A stretch of DNA of 64,000 bases from Sphingomonas sp. DG1-23 (GTDB lineage: Bacteria; Pseudomonadota; Alphaproteobacteria; Sphingomonadales; Sphingomonadaceae): contig NZ_JAVAMA010000004.1 in the NCBI RefSeq assembly GCF_030730875.1, forward strand, positions 248,001 to 312,000, written 5' to 3'. Positions within the stretch are counted from its first letter, which is position 1. Each line of letters begins with the position of its first letter. Below the pieces are notes generated by a model that was not told where the DNA came from, searched no databases, and was given only the letters and a program-made list of their open reading frames with translations. Positions 36,931-45,985 of this stretch are shown piece by piece. The position numbers were made by a program, and so were the translations under genes.

Positions 36931-38394
36931 TCACGATCCCTGCCTCTGCGATTGCGAAGCTCCGAGATCGTCCATCAGCACGAAGCTGTCCTTCGTCCCG
37001 CCGCCCTGGCTCGAATTCACCACCAGCGAGCCTTCGCGCAGCGCCACCCGGGTGAGCCCGCCGGGCACCACATGCACCCCATCGCTGCCGGTCAGCACGA
37101 ACGGGCGGAAATCGACATGGCGCGGCGCCAGCCCGGAATCGCTCATCGTCGGCACGGTAGAGAGCGCGAGGGTCGGCTGGGCGATGTAGCGGTGCGGCTC
37201 GGCGATCAGCGCCGCGCGGAAGTCGGCAATCTGCGCTTTGGTCGCTGTCGGGCCGACGAGCATGCCGTAACCGCCCGAGCCGTCGACCAGTTTGACCACC
37301 AGTTCGTCAAGATGGTCGAGCACGTACTTCAGCGCCTGCGGTTCGCGGCAGCGGAAGGTCTCGACATTGGGCAGCTTCGCGTCGCCGCCCGAATAGAATT
37401 TCACGATCTCGGGCATGTAGCTGTAGATCGCCTTGTCGTCGGCGATGCCGTTTCCGGGCGCGTTGATCAGCGCGACATTGCCGGCGCGATAGGCGGCGAT
37501 CAGCCCGGGCACGCCGAGCAGCGAATCCGGCCGGAAGGTGAGCGGATCGAGGAAATCATCGTCGATCCGGCGATAGATCACGTCGACCTTCACCCGCCCG
37601 GCGATCGTCTGGACCCAGACAATGTCGTCATCGACCACCAGATCGGCGGCCTCGACCAGTTCGATCCCCATCGAATCGGCGAGAAAGCTATGCTCGTAAT
37701 AGGCCGAATTGAAATGGCCCGGGGTGAGCACGACGCAGATCGGGTGCGGATTGTCGCCCGGCGCGACCGAACGCATCGTCTCGAGCAGCATGTCAGGATA
37801 GGAATCGACCGGCGCGACGCGGAGATCGCGGAACAATTCGGGGCAGAGCCGCAGCATCGCCTCTCGATTTTCGAGCATGTACGAGACGCCTGAGGGCGTG
37901 CGGGCATTGTCCTCGAGCACGTAGAATTCGTCGGGCCCGACGCGGACGAGGTCGATCCCGCAGATATGCGCCCACACTCCGTGCGGCGGACGTATACCGG
38001 CGACTTCGGGGCGGAACTGCTCGTTGCGATAGATCAGCTCGGGCGGGATCAGCCCTTCCTTGAGGATCCGGCGCTCGCCGTAAATATCCTCGAGGAACGC
38101 GTTGATCGCCTGCGTGCGCTGGACCAGCCCCTCGCACAGCCGCGACCATTCCTGCTGGAGGAAGACGCGGGGGACAATGTCGAACGGGATGATCCGCTCG
38201 GCGGCGTCGCTGTCGCCATAGACCGCGAAGGTGATGCCCAGTTGGCGGAACGCGGCCTCGGCGGATTGCTGGCGGCGCTGGAGTTCGGCGGCTGGCGTGT
38301 CGGCCACCCATTGCGACAGCGCCGCGAATTCGGGCCGCGGTGCCTCCGGCCCGCCATGCCCCCAGATCTCGTCGAACGCCCCGCGTGTTGCCAT
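36931..38394 (-). CDS. Circularly permuted ATP-grasp type 2 family protein
   Basis: This 487-residue protein of the DUF404/DUF407 (CP_ATPgrasp) group is recognised by IIPFDIVPRVF, EFYVLEDNARTPSGVSYM, LTPGHFNSAYYEHSFLA, VDVIYRRIDDDFLDPL and the ATP-site-like VKLVDGSGGYGMLVGP. ATP-grasp enzymes join a carboxylate to an amine through an acyl-phosphate, so peptide ligation is the likely chemistry. The start at 38394 fits homology (MATRGAFDEIWG); the 21-codon extension upstream is unlikely. It heads the triad with alpha-E and transglutaminase-like proteins. Confidence 0.92.
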   Translation of the reverse strand: MATRGAFDEIWGHGGPEAPRPEFAALSQWVADTPAAELQRRQQSAEAAFRQLGITFAVYGDSDAAERIIPFDIVPRVFLQQEWSRLCEGLVQRTQAINAFLEDIYGERRILKEGLIPPELIYRNEQFRPEVAGIRPPHGVWAHICGIDLVRVGPDEFYVLEDNARTPSGVSYMLENREAMLRLCPELFRDLRVAPVDSYPDMLLETMRSVAPGDNPHPICVVLTPGHFNSAYYEHSFLADSMGIELVEAADLVVDDDIVWVQTIAGRVKVDVIYRRIDDDFLDPLTFRPDSLLGVPGLIAAYRAGNVALINAPGNGIADDKAIYSYMPEIVKFYSGGDAKLPNVETFRCREPQALKYVLDHLDELVVKLVDGSGGYGMLVGPTATKAQIADFRAALIAEPHRYIAQPTLALSTVPTMSDSGLAPRHVDFRPFVLTGSDGVHVVPGGLTRVALREGSLVVNSSQGGGTKDSFVLMDDLGASQSQRQGS

Positions 38395-38499
38395 CAACGC
38401 TCCCAAGTGCAGAGAAGGCCTGCCGGTTCCATGCTGCAACGCTTTGTTGCGTTGCACAAGAGAAACAATTCTCCCCGAGACGCGCTCGGAGAGATGGCC

Positions 38500-39111
38500 T
38501 CAGCCTGCGTATTTCACGGTGCAGCCATAGGGCCGGCTTTCGGGCACCGACACCGGCTTGCCGGCGCGCAATTCGCTCAGCGCGGCGAGGACATGGTTGC
38601 GCGCCTTGGCGATGTCGGCCTTGTCGGCAGTCGGCCTGTCGTCGATGGCGCCGTTATAGGCCAGGCGCCCCTTGCCATCGATGATGTACATATGCGGCGT
38701 GGTCTTCGCGCCATAGCCCTTGCCGATCAGCCCTTGCGGATCGAGCAGATAGCTGCTGGGTTTCGCGCGCTGATCGGCGACGAACTTCTGCGCTTCGGGG
38801 CCGCTCATATGGCCCTGCTTGCCCGGCGCGCCGGAATTGATCGTCAGCCACACCGCGCCCTGCGCCACTGCCGCCGCCTGGGTCTTCTGCATGTTGCCGC
38901 CCGCATAGTGCTTCTGCACGAAGGGGCAGCCGGGGTTGTTCCATTCGAGCACGACGGTCTTGCCGCGGAACTGGGTGAGATCGACGATCTTGCCGTGCAT
39001 GTCGTACGCGCGGAAATTAGGAACGGCGGTGCCGAGGCCGGGCTCGGCTGCGAGCGGCACTGCGCTGCTCATGCAGGCCGCGGCAATTCCGGCAACGATC
39101 AAACTGCGCAT
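38500..39111 (-). CDS. Exported redoxin (AhpC/TSA-like thioredoxin-fold protein)
   Basis: This 203-residue protein has a signal peptide (to PLAAEPG) and a thioredoxin fold with one cysteine in the active-site region (WNNPGCPFVQKHY) and cis-proline TTPHMYIIDG. A second cysteine sits near the C-terminus (PYGCTVKY). The single-Cys site resembles periplasmic peroxiredoxin-like proteins. It follows dsbD by 13 bases on the same strand, so reducing power probably comes from DsbD (inference). Confidence 0.85.
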   Translation of the reverse strand: MRSLIVAGIAAACMSSAVPLAAEPGLGTAVPNFRAYDMHGKIVDLTQFRGKTVVLEWNNPGCPFVQKHYAGGNMQKTQAAAVAQGAVWLTINSGAPGKQGHMSGPEAQKFVADQRAKPSSYLLDPQGLIGKGYGAKTTPHMYIIDGKGRLAYNGAIDDRPTADKADIAKARNHVLAALSELRAGKPVSVPESRPYGCTVKYAG

Positions 39112-39124
39112 ATGCGTCTCCTCG

Positions 39125-41158
39125 TCAGCCCCCGCTCGACAAGTCTCGCAGCATCGCCTTGGTCAGCACTTGCGGCAGGACCTCGGGCGCTGCGCTGTTC
39201 GGCTTGTACCACAGATAGAGCGGAACGCCCGCACGATTGTGCCGCTCGATGAAGCGGCCGAGCGCGGGATCGCCATTGGTCCAGTCGCCGACCAGTATCG
39301 CGACCTTGTTCTTGCCGAAGGCATCGGCGACGGCTGCGGTCTCGATCACGGTCTTCTCGTTGACCTTGCAGATCAGGCACCAGTCGGCAGTGAAATAGGC
39401 GAAGACCGGGCGGCCCTCGGCGCGCAGCTGCGCCAGCCGCGCCTCGCTGAACGGCTCGGCGCCGGCGACCGCGGGGCTTTCGGGCCCGGCGGGGGCGGGG
39501 CGGACCCATGCGGCCGCGGCGAGCGCGAGCAGGAAGAGCGGCAGCGCCGGGAGCCAGGCGCGGGACAGTCCGCGGGCCTGACGGCGGCCGGTCCACCACA
39601 GACCGAACGCCGCGAGCAGCGCCGCGCCGAGCCCGATCGTCATCCCGTTGACGCCGGACTGCTTGCCGAGCACCCAGGCGAGCGCGAGCGCGGTGAGGAA
39701 CATCGGGATCGAGAGGATGTGCCGGAGCGTCGCCATCCACGCGCCCGGTCTGGGCAGGCGCCGTCGCAGCGCGGGGACGAAACCGAGCAGCAGGAACGGC
39801 AAGGCGATGCCGAGCCCGAGGCCGCCGAACACCGCGAGCGCGGCGGGCCAGGGCAGGATCAGCGCGGCGCCGAGCGCGGTCGCCATGAACGGTCCCGCGC
39901 ACGGCGTCGCGACAAAGGCGGCGAGCGCGCCGGTGAGGAAGGCGCCGCCGGTGCCGCGCGCCGCGACGCGGTTGACGAAGCCCGGTGCCGAGAGCTCGAA
40001 CAGCCCGGCGAGATTGAGCGCGATGCCAGTGACCAGCAGCAGCAGGAACAGGATCACCCGCGGATCCTGCAGCTGGAACGCCCAGCCCACCGCCGCGCCG
40101 CCGGCGCGCAGGCCGAGCAAGGCGCCGCCGAGCGCGAGGCAGGTCAGCACCACGCCGGCGGTATATGCCAGCGCCTCGCCGCGCGGATTGCCGGCATCGT
40201 CGCCCGCCTTGACGAGGCTCAGCGCCTTGAGGCTGAGGATCGGGAAGACGCAGGGCATGATGTTGAGGATCACGCCGCCGGCCACCGCGCCGAGAAAGGC
40301 GAGCAACGCAGTGGCGATCCAGCCGTTCGCGGCGCCGGCGGACGCGGAGGCCGGCGCGACCTTGCCCGGCACCGCTGACAGGGTGAAGCCCTGGCTGCCG
40401 AACGCGAGCAGGCCTTCGACCTTGGGCAATGCCCGCTTCGACGGCGCCTCGACCACGATGCGGTCGCCGTCGCGCACGACGCGTTGGGGGGCAGCATAGT
40501 CGATCGCACCATCGGTGCGCGGGAAGAAATAGCCTTCGCCCGACAGGGCGGCCGCGGCGGGGAAGGGCACGCCCAGCCGGAAGACCTTGCCGTCGACCTG
40601 ATACGTCGCCTGCGTGCCGAGCAGGCGGGGCAGCGCGCTGCGCCAGCCGTCGAAACGCGCGCGGCGATCCGCCGGAACCGCGCCGTCGCCGATCGTCAGC
40701 AGGGTCGCCAGCTCGGCCTTTTCGGGGACGCAGATCTCGTTGGTGCAGACCAGATAGTCGAGCTTGACCCGGACCGGCAGCTGCTGGCCCGCATTGGCAT
40801 CGGCGGGGACCCGCAGCGTCGCCAGGGGCGCGAACGGCCCCTCGTAGACATAGTTCATCAGCCCGGCGATCAGCAGTCGCTGCGGCACCGGATAGCGGAG
40901 CGGGCCCGCGGCGGCACCGGGCGGCAAGGTCCACGCCGCGCGGGCGGGGAGCCCCGCATCGCCGGGATTTTCCCAATATGCGTGCCAGCCGGGCTCGGGC
41001 GTCGAGGCCAAGGCAAGCGCGACTTCGCTCCCCGGCGCCGGCCGATCGGTCTCGGCGATCAGTTCGATGCGGACGTGCGGACTCTTGTTCTGCGCCCCTG
41101 CCGGGCTCGCTGCGAGCCACAGCGCCAGCGACATCAGGACGAAACGAATCCACATCAT
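39125..41158 (-). CDS. dsbD: Thiol:disulfide interchange protein DsbD
   Basis: This 677-residue inner-membrane protein has a signal peptide (to PAGAQNK), a periplasmic N-terminal domain with the cysteine pair in DYLVCTNEICVPE, eight membrane helices with the paired cysteines MPCVFPIL and ATPCAGPF, and a C-terminal thioredoxin domain with WCLICK at about residue 595. It moves electrons from cytoplasmic thioredoxin to periplasmic proteins. The frame continues far upstream as an antisense shadow of the phosphatase gene; the Met pair at 41158 followed by a signal peptide is the real start. Confidence 0.93.
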   Translation of the reverse strand: MMWIRFVLMSLALWLAASPAGAQNKSPHVRIELIAETDRPAPGSEVALALASTPEPGWHAYWENPGDAGLPARAAWTLPPGAAAGPLRYPVPQRLLIAGLMNYVYEGPFAPLATLRVPADANAGQQLPVRVKLDYLVCTNEICVPEKAELATLLTIGDGAVPADRRARFDGWRSALPRLLGTQATYQVDGKVFRLGVPFPAAAALSGEGYFFPRTDGAIDYAAPQRVVRDGDRIVVEAPSKRALPKVEGLLAFGSQGFTLSAVPGKVAPASASAGAANGWIATALLAFLGAVAGGVILNIMPCVFPILSLKALSLVKAGDDAGNPRGEALAYTAGVVLTCLALGGALLGLRAGGAAVGWAFQLQDPRVILFLLLLVTGIALNLAGLFELSAPGFVNRVAARGTGGAFLTGALAAFVATPCAGPFMATALGAALILPWPAALAVFGGLGLGIALPFLLLGFVPALRRRLPRPGAWMATLRHILSIPMFLTALALAWVLGKQSGVNGMTIGLGAALLAAFGLWWTGRRQARGLSRAWLPALPLFLLALAAAAWVRPAPAGPESPAVAGAEPFSEARLAQLRAEGRPVFAYFTADWCLICKVNEKTVIETAAVADAFGKNKVAILVGDWTNGDPALGRFIERHNRAGVPLYLWYKPNSAAPEVLPQVLTKAMLRDLSSGG

Positions 41159-41230
41159 GCCCGTCCTTGCCCAGGATCGACCGATCGACAATAGCAGGGC
41201 GCATAATCCTCGACTGGAGTCGGCTCCGCA

Positions 41231-42856
41231 ATGAAGTTCGTGCCCATCGCAGCGCTCGCGCTGCTCGCCGCCGCGCCCGCCGCCGCCCAGCAGGCGCCGG
41301 CGCCGCAGACCCCGCCAAAGCTGCTCGTGGTGATCTCGGTCGACCAATTCTCCGCCGATCTGTTCGCCGAATATCGCAGCCAGTTCCGCGAGGGCTTCGC
41401 GCGCCTGCTGTCGGGCGCGGTATTCCCCTCGGGCTATCAGAGCCACGCCGCGACCGAGACCTGCCCCGGCCATTCGACGATCCTCACCGGCGCGCGGCCT
41501 GCGCGGACGGGGATCGTCGCCAATGACTGGACCGACTTCAGCGCGCCACGCGAGGACAAGACGGTCTATTGCGCCGAGGACGAGAGCGTGCCCGGCAGCA
41601 ATTCGAAAGACTATACCGTCTCGGACAAGCATCTGAAGGTGCCGACCCTCGGCGAATGGATGAAGCTCGCCGATCCCGCCAGCCGGGTCGTCTCGGTCGC
41701 CGGCAAGGATCGCGCCGCGGTGATGATGGGCGGCCACAAGGTCGACGAATTGTGGTGGTGGGGTGGCAAGGGCTTCGTCTCCTATGCCGGCCGCGCCGAG
41801 CCGGCGATGGTGACGCGGGTCAATGCCAGCGTCGCCGAGCGGATCGGCGAGGCGCAGGAGCCGATGGAACTGACGCCGTTCTGCCGGGCCCGCAGCCGCG
41901 CGATCCCGGTGACCGCGACGCTCTCGGTCGGCGACGGGCGGTTCGCGCGTGCCGCCGGCGACGTCCGCAGCTTCCGTGCATCGCCCGAGTTCGACGAGGC
42001 GATCCTCGCATTGGGCGCGGGTCTCGCCACCGACATGAAGCTCGGGCAGGGGCCACACACCGATCTGTTGATCGTCGGCGCCTCGGCGACCGACTATGTC
42101 GGTCACGGCCTCGGCACCGAAGGCAGCGAGATGTGCCTCCAGATGCAGGCGCTCGACCAGGCGCTCGGCAAATTGTTCGCGGTGCTCGACAAGACCGGCG
42201 TCGATTATGCCGTGGCGCTGACCGCCGATCATGGCGGGCACGACCTTCCCGAGCGCAATCGCGAGCATGCCGCGCCGATGGCGGCACGAGTCGATCCGGC
42301 GCTGACGGCCAAGGCGATCGGCACCGAGATCGCGACGCAGTTGAAGATCGCCGGACCGACTCTCGTCGGCGGCGCGGCGGGCGACGTTTATTTCGATCCG
42401 AAGCTGACCAGAAAGCAGCGCATCGCAGTGCAGGCCGAGGCGATACGCCGTTACGCGGCGCACCCGCAGGTTCAGGCAGTGTTTACGCGCAGCCAGATTG
42501 CCGCGACGCCGGCGCCCAAGGGGCCTCCCGAGACATGGAGCTTGCTCGAGCGCGCCCGGCAGTCGTACGAGCCTTCGCGGTCGGGCGATCTCGTCGTCGC
42601 GCTCAAGCCGCGGGTGACGCCGATCGCCGCCCCGGGGCCCGGCTATGTCGCGACGCATGGCAGCTTCTGGGACTATGACCGGCGGGTGCCGATCCTGTTC
42701 TGGCGCAACGGCATGACCGGGTTCGAACAGCCGCTGTCGGTCGAGACGGTCGACATCGCGCCGACCTTGGCGGCGCTGATCGGCGTGAAGGTGCCGGTGG
42801 TGATCGACGGACGCTGCCTCGATCTGGATGCGGGGACGGGGACGACCTGCAAATAG
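41231..42856 (+). CDS. Alkaline phosphatase family protein (PafA/type I phosphodiesterase superfamily), secreted
   Basis: This 541-residue protein has a signal peptide cut near AAAQQ. Metal ligands and nucleophile are visible: LLVVISVDQFSADL (first Asp), ATETCPGHSTILTG with a Thr nucleophile as in PafA-type enzymes, SATDYVGHGLG and LTADHGGHDLPERN (Asp-His pairs), and YVATHGSFWDYDR near the end. It probably hydrolyses phosphate monoesters in the periplasm; a phosphodiesterase role is possible. It is divergent from dsbD across 72 bases. Confidence 0.9.
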   Translation: MKFVPIAALALLAAAPAAAQQAPAPQTPPKLLVVISVDQFSADLFAEYRSQFREGFARLLSGAVFPSGYQSHAATETCPGHSTILTGARPARTGIVANDWTDFSAPREDKTVYCAEDESVPGSNSKDYTVSDKHLKVPTLGEWMKLADPASRVVSVAGKDRAAVMMGGHKVDELWWWGGKGFVSYAGRAEPAMVTRVNASVAERIGEAQEPMELTPFCRARSRAIPVTATLSVGDGRFARAAGDVRSFRASPEFDEAILALGAGLATDMKLGQGPHTDLLIVGASATDYVGHGLGTEGSEMCLQMQALDQALGKLFAVLDKTGVDYAVALTADHGGHDLPERNREHAAPMAARVDPALTAKAIGTEIATQLKIAGPTLVGGAAGDVYFDPKLTRKQRIAVQAEAIRRYAAHPQVQAVFTRSQIAATPAPKGPPETWSLLERARQSYEPSRSGDLVVALKPRVTPIAAPGPGYVATHGSFWDYDRRVPILFWRNGMTGFEQPLSVETVDIAPTLAALIGVKVPVVIDGRCLDLDAGTGTTCK

Positions 42857-43012
42857 GATTTGCGGGATCAAGTTTCACGGTTTGCTCGGTGAATCGGCAA
42901 TGTTGTTGCGCGGGAGTGTAATAATGTTCCGCTGAGTGCCGTAGGGTTGTTGACGGATTCAAAGAGCGACGTGCGGAGCATCGCATATGAAATCCTACAT
43001 TGCGAGAGGGTT

Positions 43013-43146
43013 TCCCTCTCCCATCGGGAGAGGGAAGGGGCCCGCCGCGAAGCGGTGGGAAGGGTGAGGGTGAAGATAGGTCGCCCCACTCACCCTCACC
43101 CTTCCGCGCCTCCGGCGCTCCCTCCCTCTCCCGATGGGAGAGGGAT
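43013..43146. repeat. Palindromic repeat, family B, copy 1
   Basis: The ends CCCTCTCCCATCGGGAGAGGG and their counterpart CCCTCTCCCGATGGGAGAGG frame arms of CACCCTCACCC / GGGTGAGGGTG. A second copy lies at 54847-54950. The right arm ends a few bases from the stop of the beta-helix gene and is followed by a T-run, so it may also terminate transcription from the left. Confidence 0.75.
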
Positions 43147-43149
43147 TTT

Positions 43150-44073
43150 TTAACGCCGCTCGAAGGCGCGCATGCCGCTCAGCCGGTTGTTCGAAAGCTC
43201 GATCGTCGATCCGCTGAGGTCCGCGACGAAGGCGGGGTTGGGCGGCGCGCCGGGGGCCATGCTTGCGACATTGTCCTCGATGCGCAGCCCGGAGGACGGA
43301 TAGGTCCGTCCTTCCGCCGCGACGACGATCAGCCCCGAATGATTGTCCTTGCTCTTGCCCTGGACGAAGGTGTTGCGCGCGATCAGCCCGGCGCCGCCTT
43401 CGGACAGGTCGATCATGTAATTGGTCTTCTTGCCGGCGCTGTCGTCGAAGCTCGAATCGGTGATGTTGACCCGGCGCGCGCGCAGCTTGACGTAATGCCC
43501 GCCGGTGCCGCGCTCGAAGCGCGAGCGGGTTACCGAGACTTCGCCGTCGACCGCGAGATAGATCGCGTGGCTGCAATTCTCGGTCTCGCACTGGCCGAGC
43601 CCGGCAAAGGTGGTGCGATCGATGCTGACCCGGCGGACGGTCTCGTGCCCCCCGCCCAATATGCCTTCCTGGCTGTCGAGGAACATCGAATTGGTGATCG
43701 TCAGATCGCCCATTTCGTGGCGGATGCCGGCGCCGTTGCCGTCGGAGACCGCATAGCCGCGAAAGACGATGCCATCGATCGTCGAGCCGCGGCCGCGCAG
43801 CACGAAGCCGGCTTTCTCCTCGCATACGGTCTTCTCGAAGATCACGGTGCCGGGCTGGCGCGCCTTGAAGAGGATCTTGCCGCCGGTCTGGACGGTGCAC
43901 TGGCGATAGGTGCCGGGCGCGATCAGGATCGTCGCATCGTCGTCGCGGATCGCAGTGACCGCTTCGTCGATCGAGGCATAGCCTTGGCCGGTCTCGGCGA
44001 CGACGAAGGGAGCGGTGCGTTCCTGCGCGGCGACAGGAGCGGCGAGGGCGAGGAGCAGGATGGAAGCGCGCAT
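43150..44073 (-). CDS. Secreted right-handed beta-helix repeat protein
   Basis: This 307-residue protein has a signal peptide (to APVAAQE), then short repeating strand units such as STIDGIVFRGYAV, DLTITNSMFLDS, RVSIDRTTFAGL, RVNITDSSFDDS and LRIEDNVASM, the pattern of a pectate-lyase-like parallel beta-helix. The IAPGTYRQC segment near the start is typical of polygalacturonase/pectinesterase-type helices. No catalytic set is recognised, so polysaccharide binding or lyase activity is only possible. ATG 44073 is chosen because the signal peptide starts there. Confidence 0.8.
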   Translation of the reverse strand: MRASILLLALAAPVAAQERTAPFVVAETGQGYASIDEAVTAIRDDDATILIAPGTYRQCTVQTGGKILFKARQPGTVIFEKTVCEEKAGFVLRGRGSTIDGIVFRGYAVSDGNGAGIRHEMGDLTITNSMFLDSQEGILGGGHETVRRVSIDRTTFAGLGQCETENCSHAIYLAVDGEVSVTRSRFERGTGGHYVKLRARRVNITDSSFDDSAGKKTNYMIDLSEGGAGLIARNTFVQGKSKDNHSGLIVVAAEGRTYPSSGLRIEDNVASMAPGAPPNPAFVADLSGSTIELSNNRLSGMRAFERR

Positions 44074-44187
44074 GCTGCGGTCATGCGCCTGCAGGTGGAA
44101 AGTTCGGGTTAATCCGGGTTCGGAGGAGCCGGCGGGCCACCGGCTCCTCCTCCGCCCATTGGCGGATCGGGATTTGAGCATATTGGC

Positions 44188-44213
44188 TCCCCTCCCTGCT
44201 TGCAGGGAGGGGG
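44188..44213. repeat. Short GC-rich palindrome, family F
   Basis: CCCCTCCCTGC with TT loop and GCAGGGAGGGG, immediately downstream of the outer-membrane protein gene (minus strand). A matching palindrome flanks the other side of that gene at 44940, and a related pair lies at 45869-45962. It may serve as a terminator. Confidence 0.6.
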
Positions 44214-44234
44214 AAACGGGCTGGTGATACGGCG

Positions 44235-44825
44235 CTAGAAGCGGATGCCGAGGCCGGTGGTGACCTTGTTCGAGGTCATGCCCTGCGCATAATCGGTGTA
44301 GCGATATTCGCTCTTCCAATAGGCGCTGGGGGTGAGCTTCACTTCGACCCCGGCGCCGACCAGCACGCCGTCGAGATCGTCCTTCACGCTGGTGGTGACC
44401 CCGGCGACGGTCTGGTCCTCGCGGAGCTGGAGATTGGCGTAGCCGAGCTTGCCGTAGAGCAGGGCATTGGGGGTGATCGAAGTGCCGATCCGGCCGGCGA
44501 GAGTGAGTTCGCGGCGTTTCCGAAGCTCGCTGCCGTCGGCCGCGTCGCCGCTGGCGAAACGGACGTCGGACAGGTTCACGCCGCCCTCGATGCCGGCGAT
44601 CAGCTTCGGAGCGATCGCCGCGTCATAGCCGATCGCGATGCCATAGCCGAGATCGCTCTGTTTCGCCTTGCCGTCGCCGCCGAGCGTGGCGAGATCGAAG
44701 CGCAATTGGTCGAGCCCGATGCTGGCCTCGGCGCGCGGACCGGTGAAGTCGGTGGCGTCCTGCGCGAGCGCGGGGGCTCCCGCGAACATCGCCGCGGTGA
44801 GGAGGATGAGGTGGAAGCGGGTCAT
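44235..44825 (-). CDS. Outer-membrane beta-barrel (porin-like) protein
   Basis: This 196-residue protein has a signal peptide (to APALAQD) and alternating amphipathic strands typical of an OmpA/OmpX-like eight-stranded barrel (for example SDLGYGIAIGYDAAI, LLYGKLGYANLQL, YWKSEYRYTDYAQ). It ends in the outer-membrane signal TTGLGIRF. Such proteins are common in alphaproteobacteria as small surface antigens of unknown function. It is downstream of mmsB on the same strand, separated by a GC-rich palindrome. Confidence 0.85.
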   Translation of the reverse strand: MTRFHLILLTAAMFAGAPALAQDATDFTGPRAEASIGLDQLRFDLATLGGDGKAKQSDLGYGIAIGYDAAIAPKLIAGIEGGVNLSDVRFASGDAADGSELRKRRELTLAGRIGTSITPNALLYGKLGYANLQLREDQTVAGVTTSVKDDLDGVLVGAGVEVKLTPSAYWKSEYRYTDYAQGMTSNKVTTGLGIRF

Positions 44826-44939
44826 GGATACTCCTGTACTGGCGCGCCCTAGGGGCGCTGGAGCCAGATGCGGAGCGGGAGTCTCGGCGGGATTTCGCTT
44901 CGTTGCGAAGGTTCGCGAGTTTGTGACGGGGGCATTCTG

Positions 44940-44963
44940 CTCCCCCCTGCAAGCAGGGGGGAG
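44940..44963. repeat. Short GC-rich palindrome, family F
   Basis: CTCCCCCCTGC / GCAGGGGGGAG lies just after the mmsB stop on the minus strand. With its counterpart at 44188 it brackets the outer-membrane protein gene. Confidence 0.6.
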
Positions 44964-44969
44964 TTGCAA

Positions 44970-45848
44970 CTAGCCGCGCAGCATCTTGATGATGCCCGAG
45001 AAATCGAGCGTTGCGCCTTCGCCGTTGGCGAATTGCTCGTAGAGCTCCCCCGCCCGCGCGGCCATCGGGGTCTCGGCATCGACGCTGGCCGCCGCTTCGA
45101 GCGCGAGCTTGAGATCCTTGAGCATCAAGGCTGCAGCGAACCCGCCCTGATAGTCGCGATCGGCGGGGGTTTCGGGGCCGATCCCGGGGACCGGGCAATA
45201 GCTGGTGACCGACCAGCTCTGGCCCGAGCTGACCGAGGCGATGTCGTAGAGCTTCTGCAAGTCGAGTCCGAGCTTCTCGGCGAGCGCGAAGCTCTCGCAG
45301 GTGGCGATCATCGTCGCGCCGAGCATCATGTTGTTGCAGATCTTGGCGCCCTGGCCCGCGCCGCTGCTGCCGGCATGGATCACCGCCTTGCCCATGTCCG
45401 ACAGGAAAGGCTCGGCGCGGCTGAACGCGGCCTCGCTGCCGCCGACCATGAAGGTCAGGGCGCCGGCATTGGCGGCGGCGATCCCGCCCGAGACCGGGGC
45501 ATCGACCGCGGCGAGGCCGTGCGCGGCGGCGGCTTCGGCGACGCGGCGCGCGGTGGCGACGTCGATCGTCGAGCAATCGATCAGGATCGTCCCGGCATCG
45601 GCATGGGGCAGGATGCTGTCGGTATAGACCGCTTCGACATGGCGGCCGGCGGGGAGCATGGTGATCACCGCCTCGGCGCCGAGGATCGCGGCATTGGCGT
45701 CCTCGGCGGGGAGGCAGCCGGCCTTTTTCGCTCGGTCGAGCGCTTCGGCGGAGAGATCGAAGGCGCGGACGTCGTGGCCCGCTCTGGCGAGGTTGGCGGC
45801 CATGCCGCCGCCCATATTGCCCAGCCCGATAAATGCGATGCGTGCCAT
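44970..45848 (-). CDS. mmsB: 3-hydroxyisobutyrate dehydrogenase
   Basis: This 292-residue protein has an N-terminal NAD(P) Rossmann motif (IAFIGLGNMGGGMAANL), the substrate loop DAPVSGGIAAANAG, the catalytic Lys region GQGAKICNNMMLG and the C-terminal LMLKDLKLAL helix. It oxidises 3-hydroxyisobutyrate to methylmalonate semialdehyde in valine degradation, supplying the substrate of MmsA encoded further upstream. The start at 45848 (MARIAFIG) is the homology start. Confidence 0.92.
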   Translation of the reverse strand: MARIAFIGLGNMGGGMAANLARAGHDVRAFDLSAEALDRAKKAGCLPAEDANAAILGAEAVITMLPAGRHVEAVYTDSILPHADAGTILIDCSTIDVATARRVAEAAAAHGLAAVDAPVSGGIAAANAGALTFMVGGSEAAFSRAEPFLSDMGKAVIHAGSSGAGQGAKICNNMMLGATMIATCESFALAEKLGLDLQKLYDIASVSSGQSWSVTSYCPVPGIGPETPADRDYQGGFAAALMLKDLKLALEAAASVDAETPMAARAGELYEQFANGEGATLDFSGIIKMLRG

Positions 45849-45868
45849 GTTGTCCGGTCCTCTCATGT

Positions 45869-45962
45869 TCCCCTCCCGCTTGCGGGAGGGGCTAGGGGAG
45901 GGGATGGAACTCCCCTTCTTGTCTCAGCCCCTCCCCCGACCCCTCCCGCAAGCGGGAGGGGA
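45869..45962. repeat. Paired GC-rich palindromes, family F
   Basis: Two palindromes, CCCCTCCCGC/GCGGGAGGGG (45870-45891) and CCCCTCCCGC/GCGGGAGGGG (45940-45962), separated by about 48 bases, lie in the gap between the enoyl-CoA hydratase and mmsB genes. Confidence 0.65.
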
Positions 45963-45985
45963 GCGCAGGAGGCGCGAGCGGCTGC

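Noticed and set aside
41159..42871. A 571-codon in-frame extension of dsbD on the minus strand
   Set aside because: It is the reverse of the phosphatase gene, whose catalytic motifs are clear. DsbD has a proper signal peptide at 41158.
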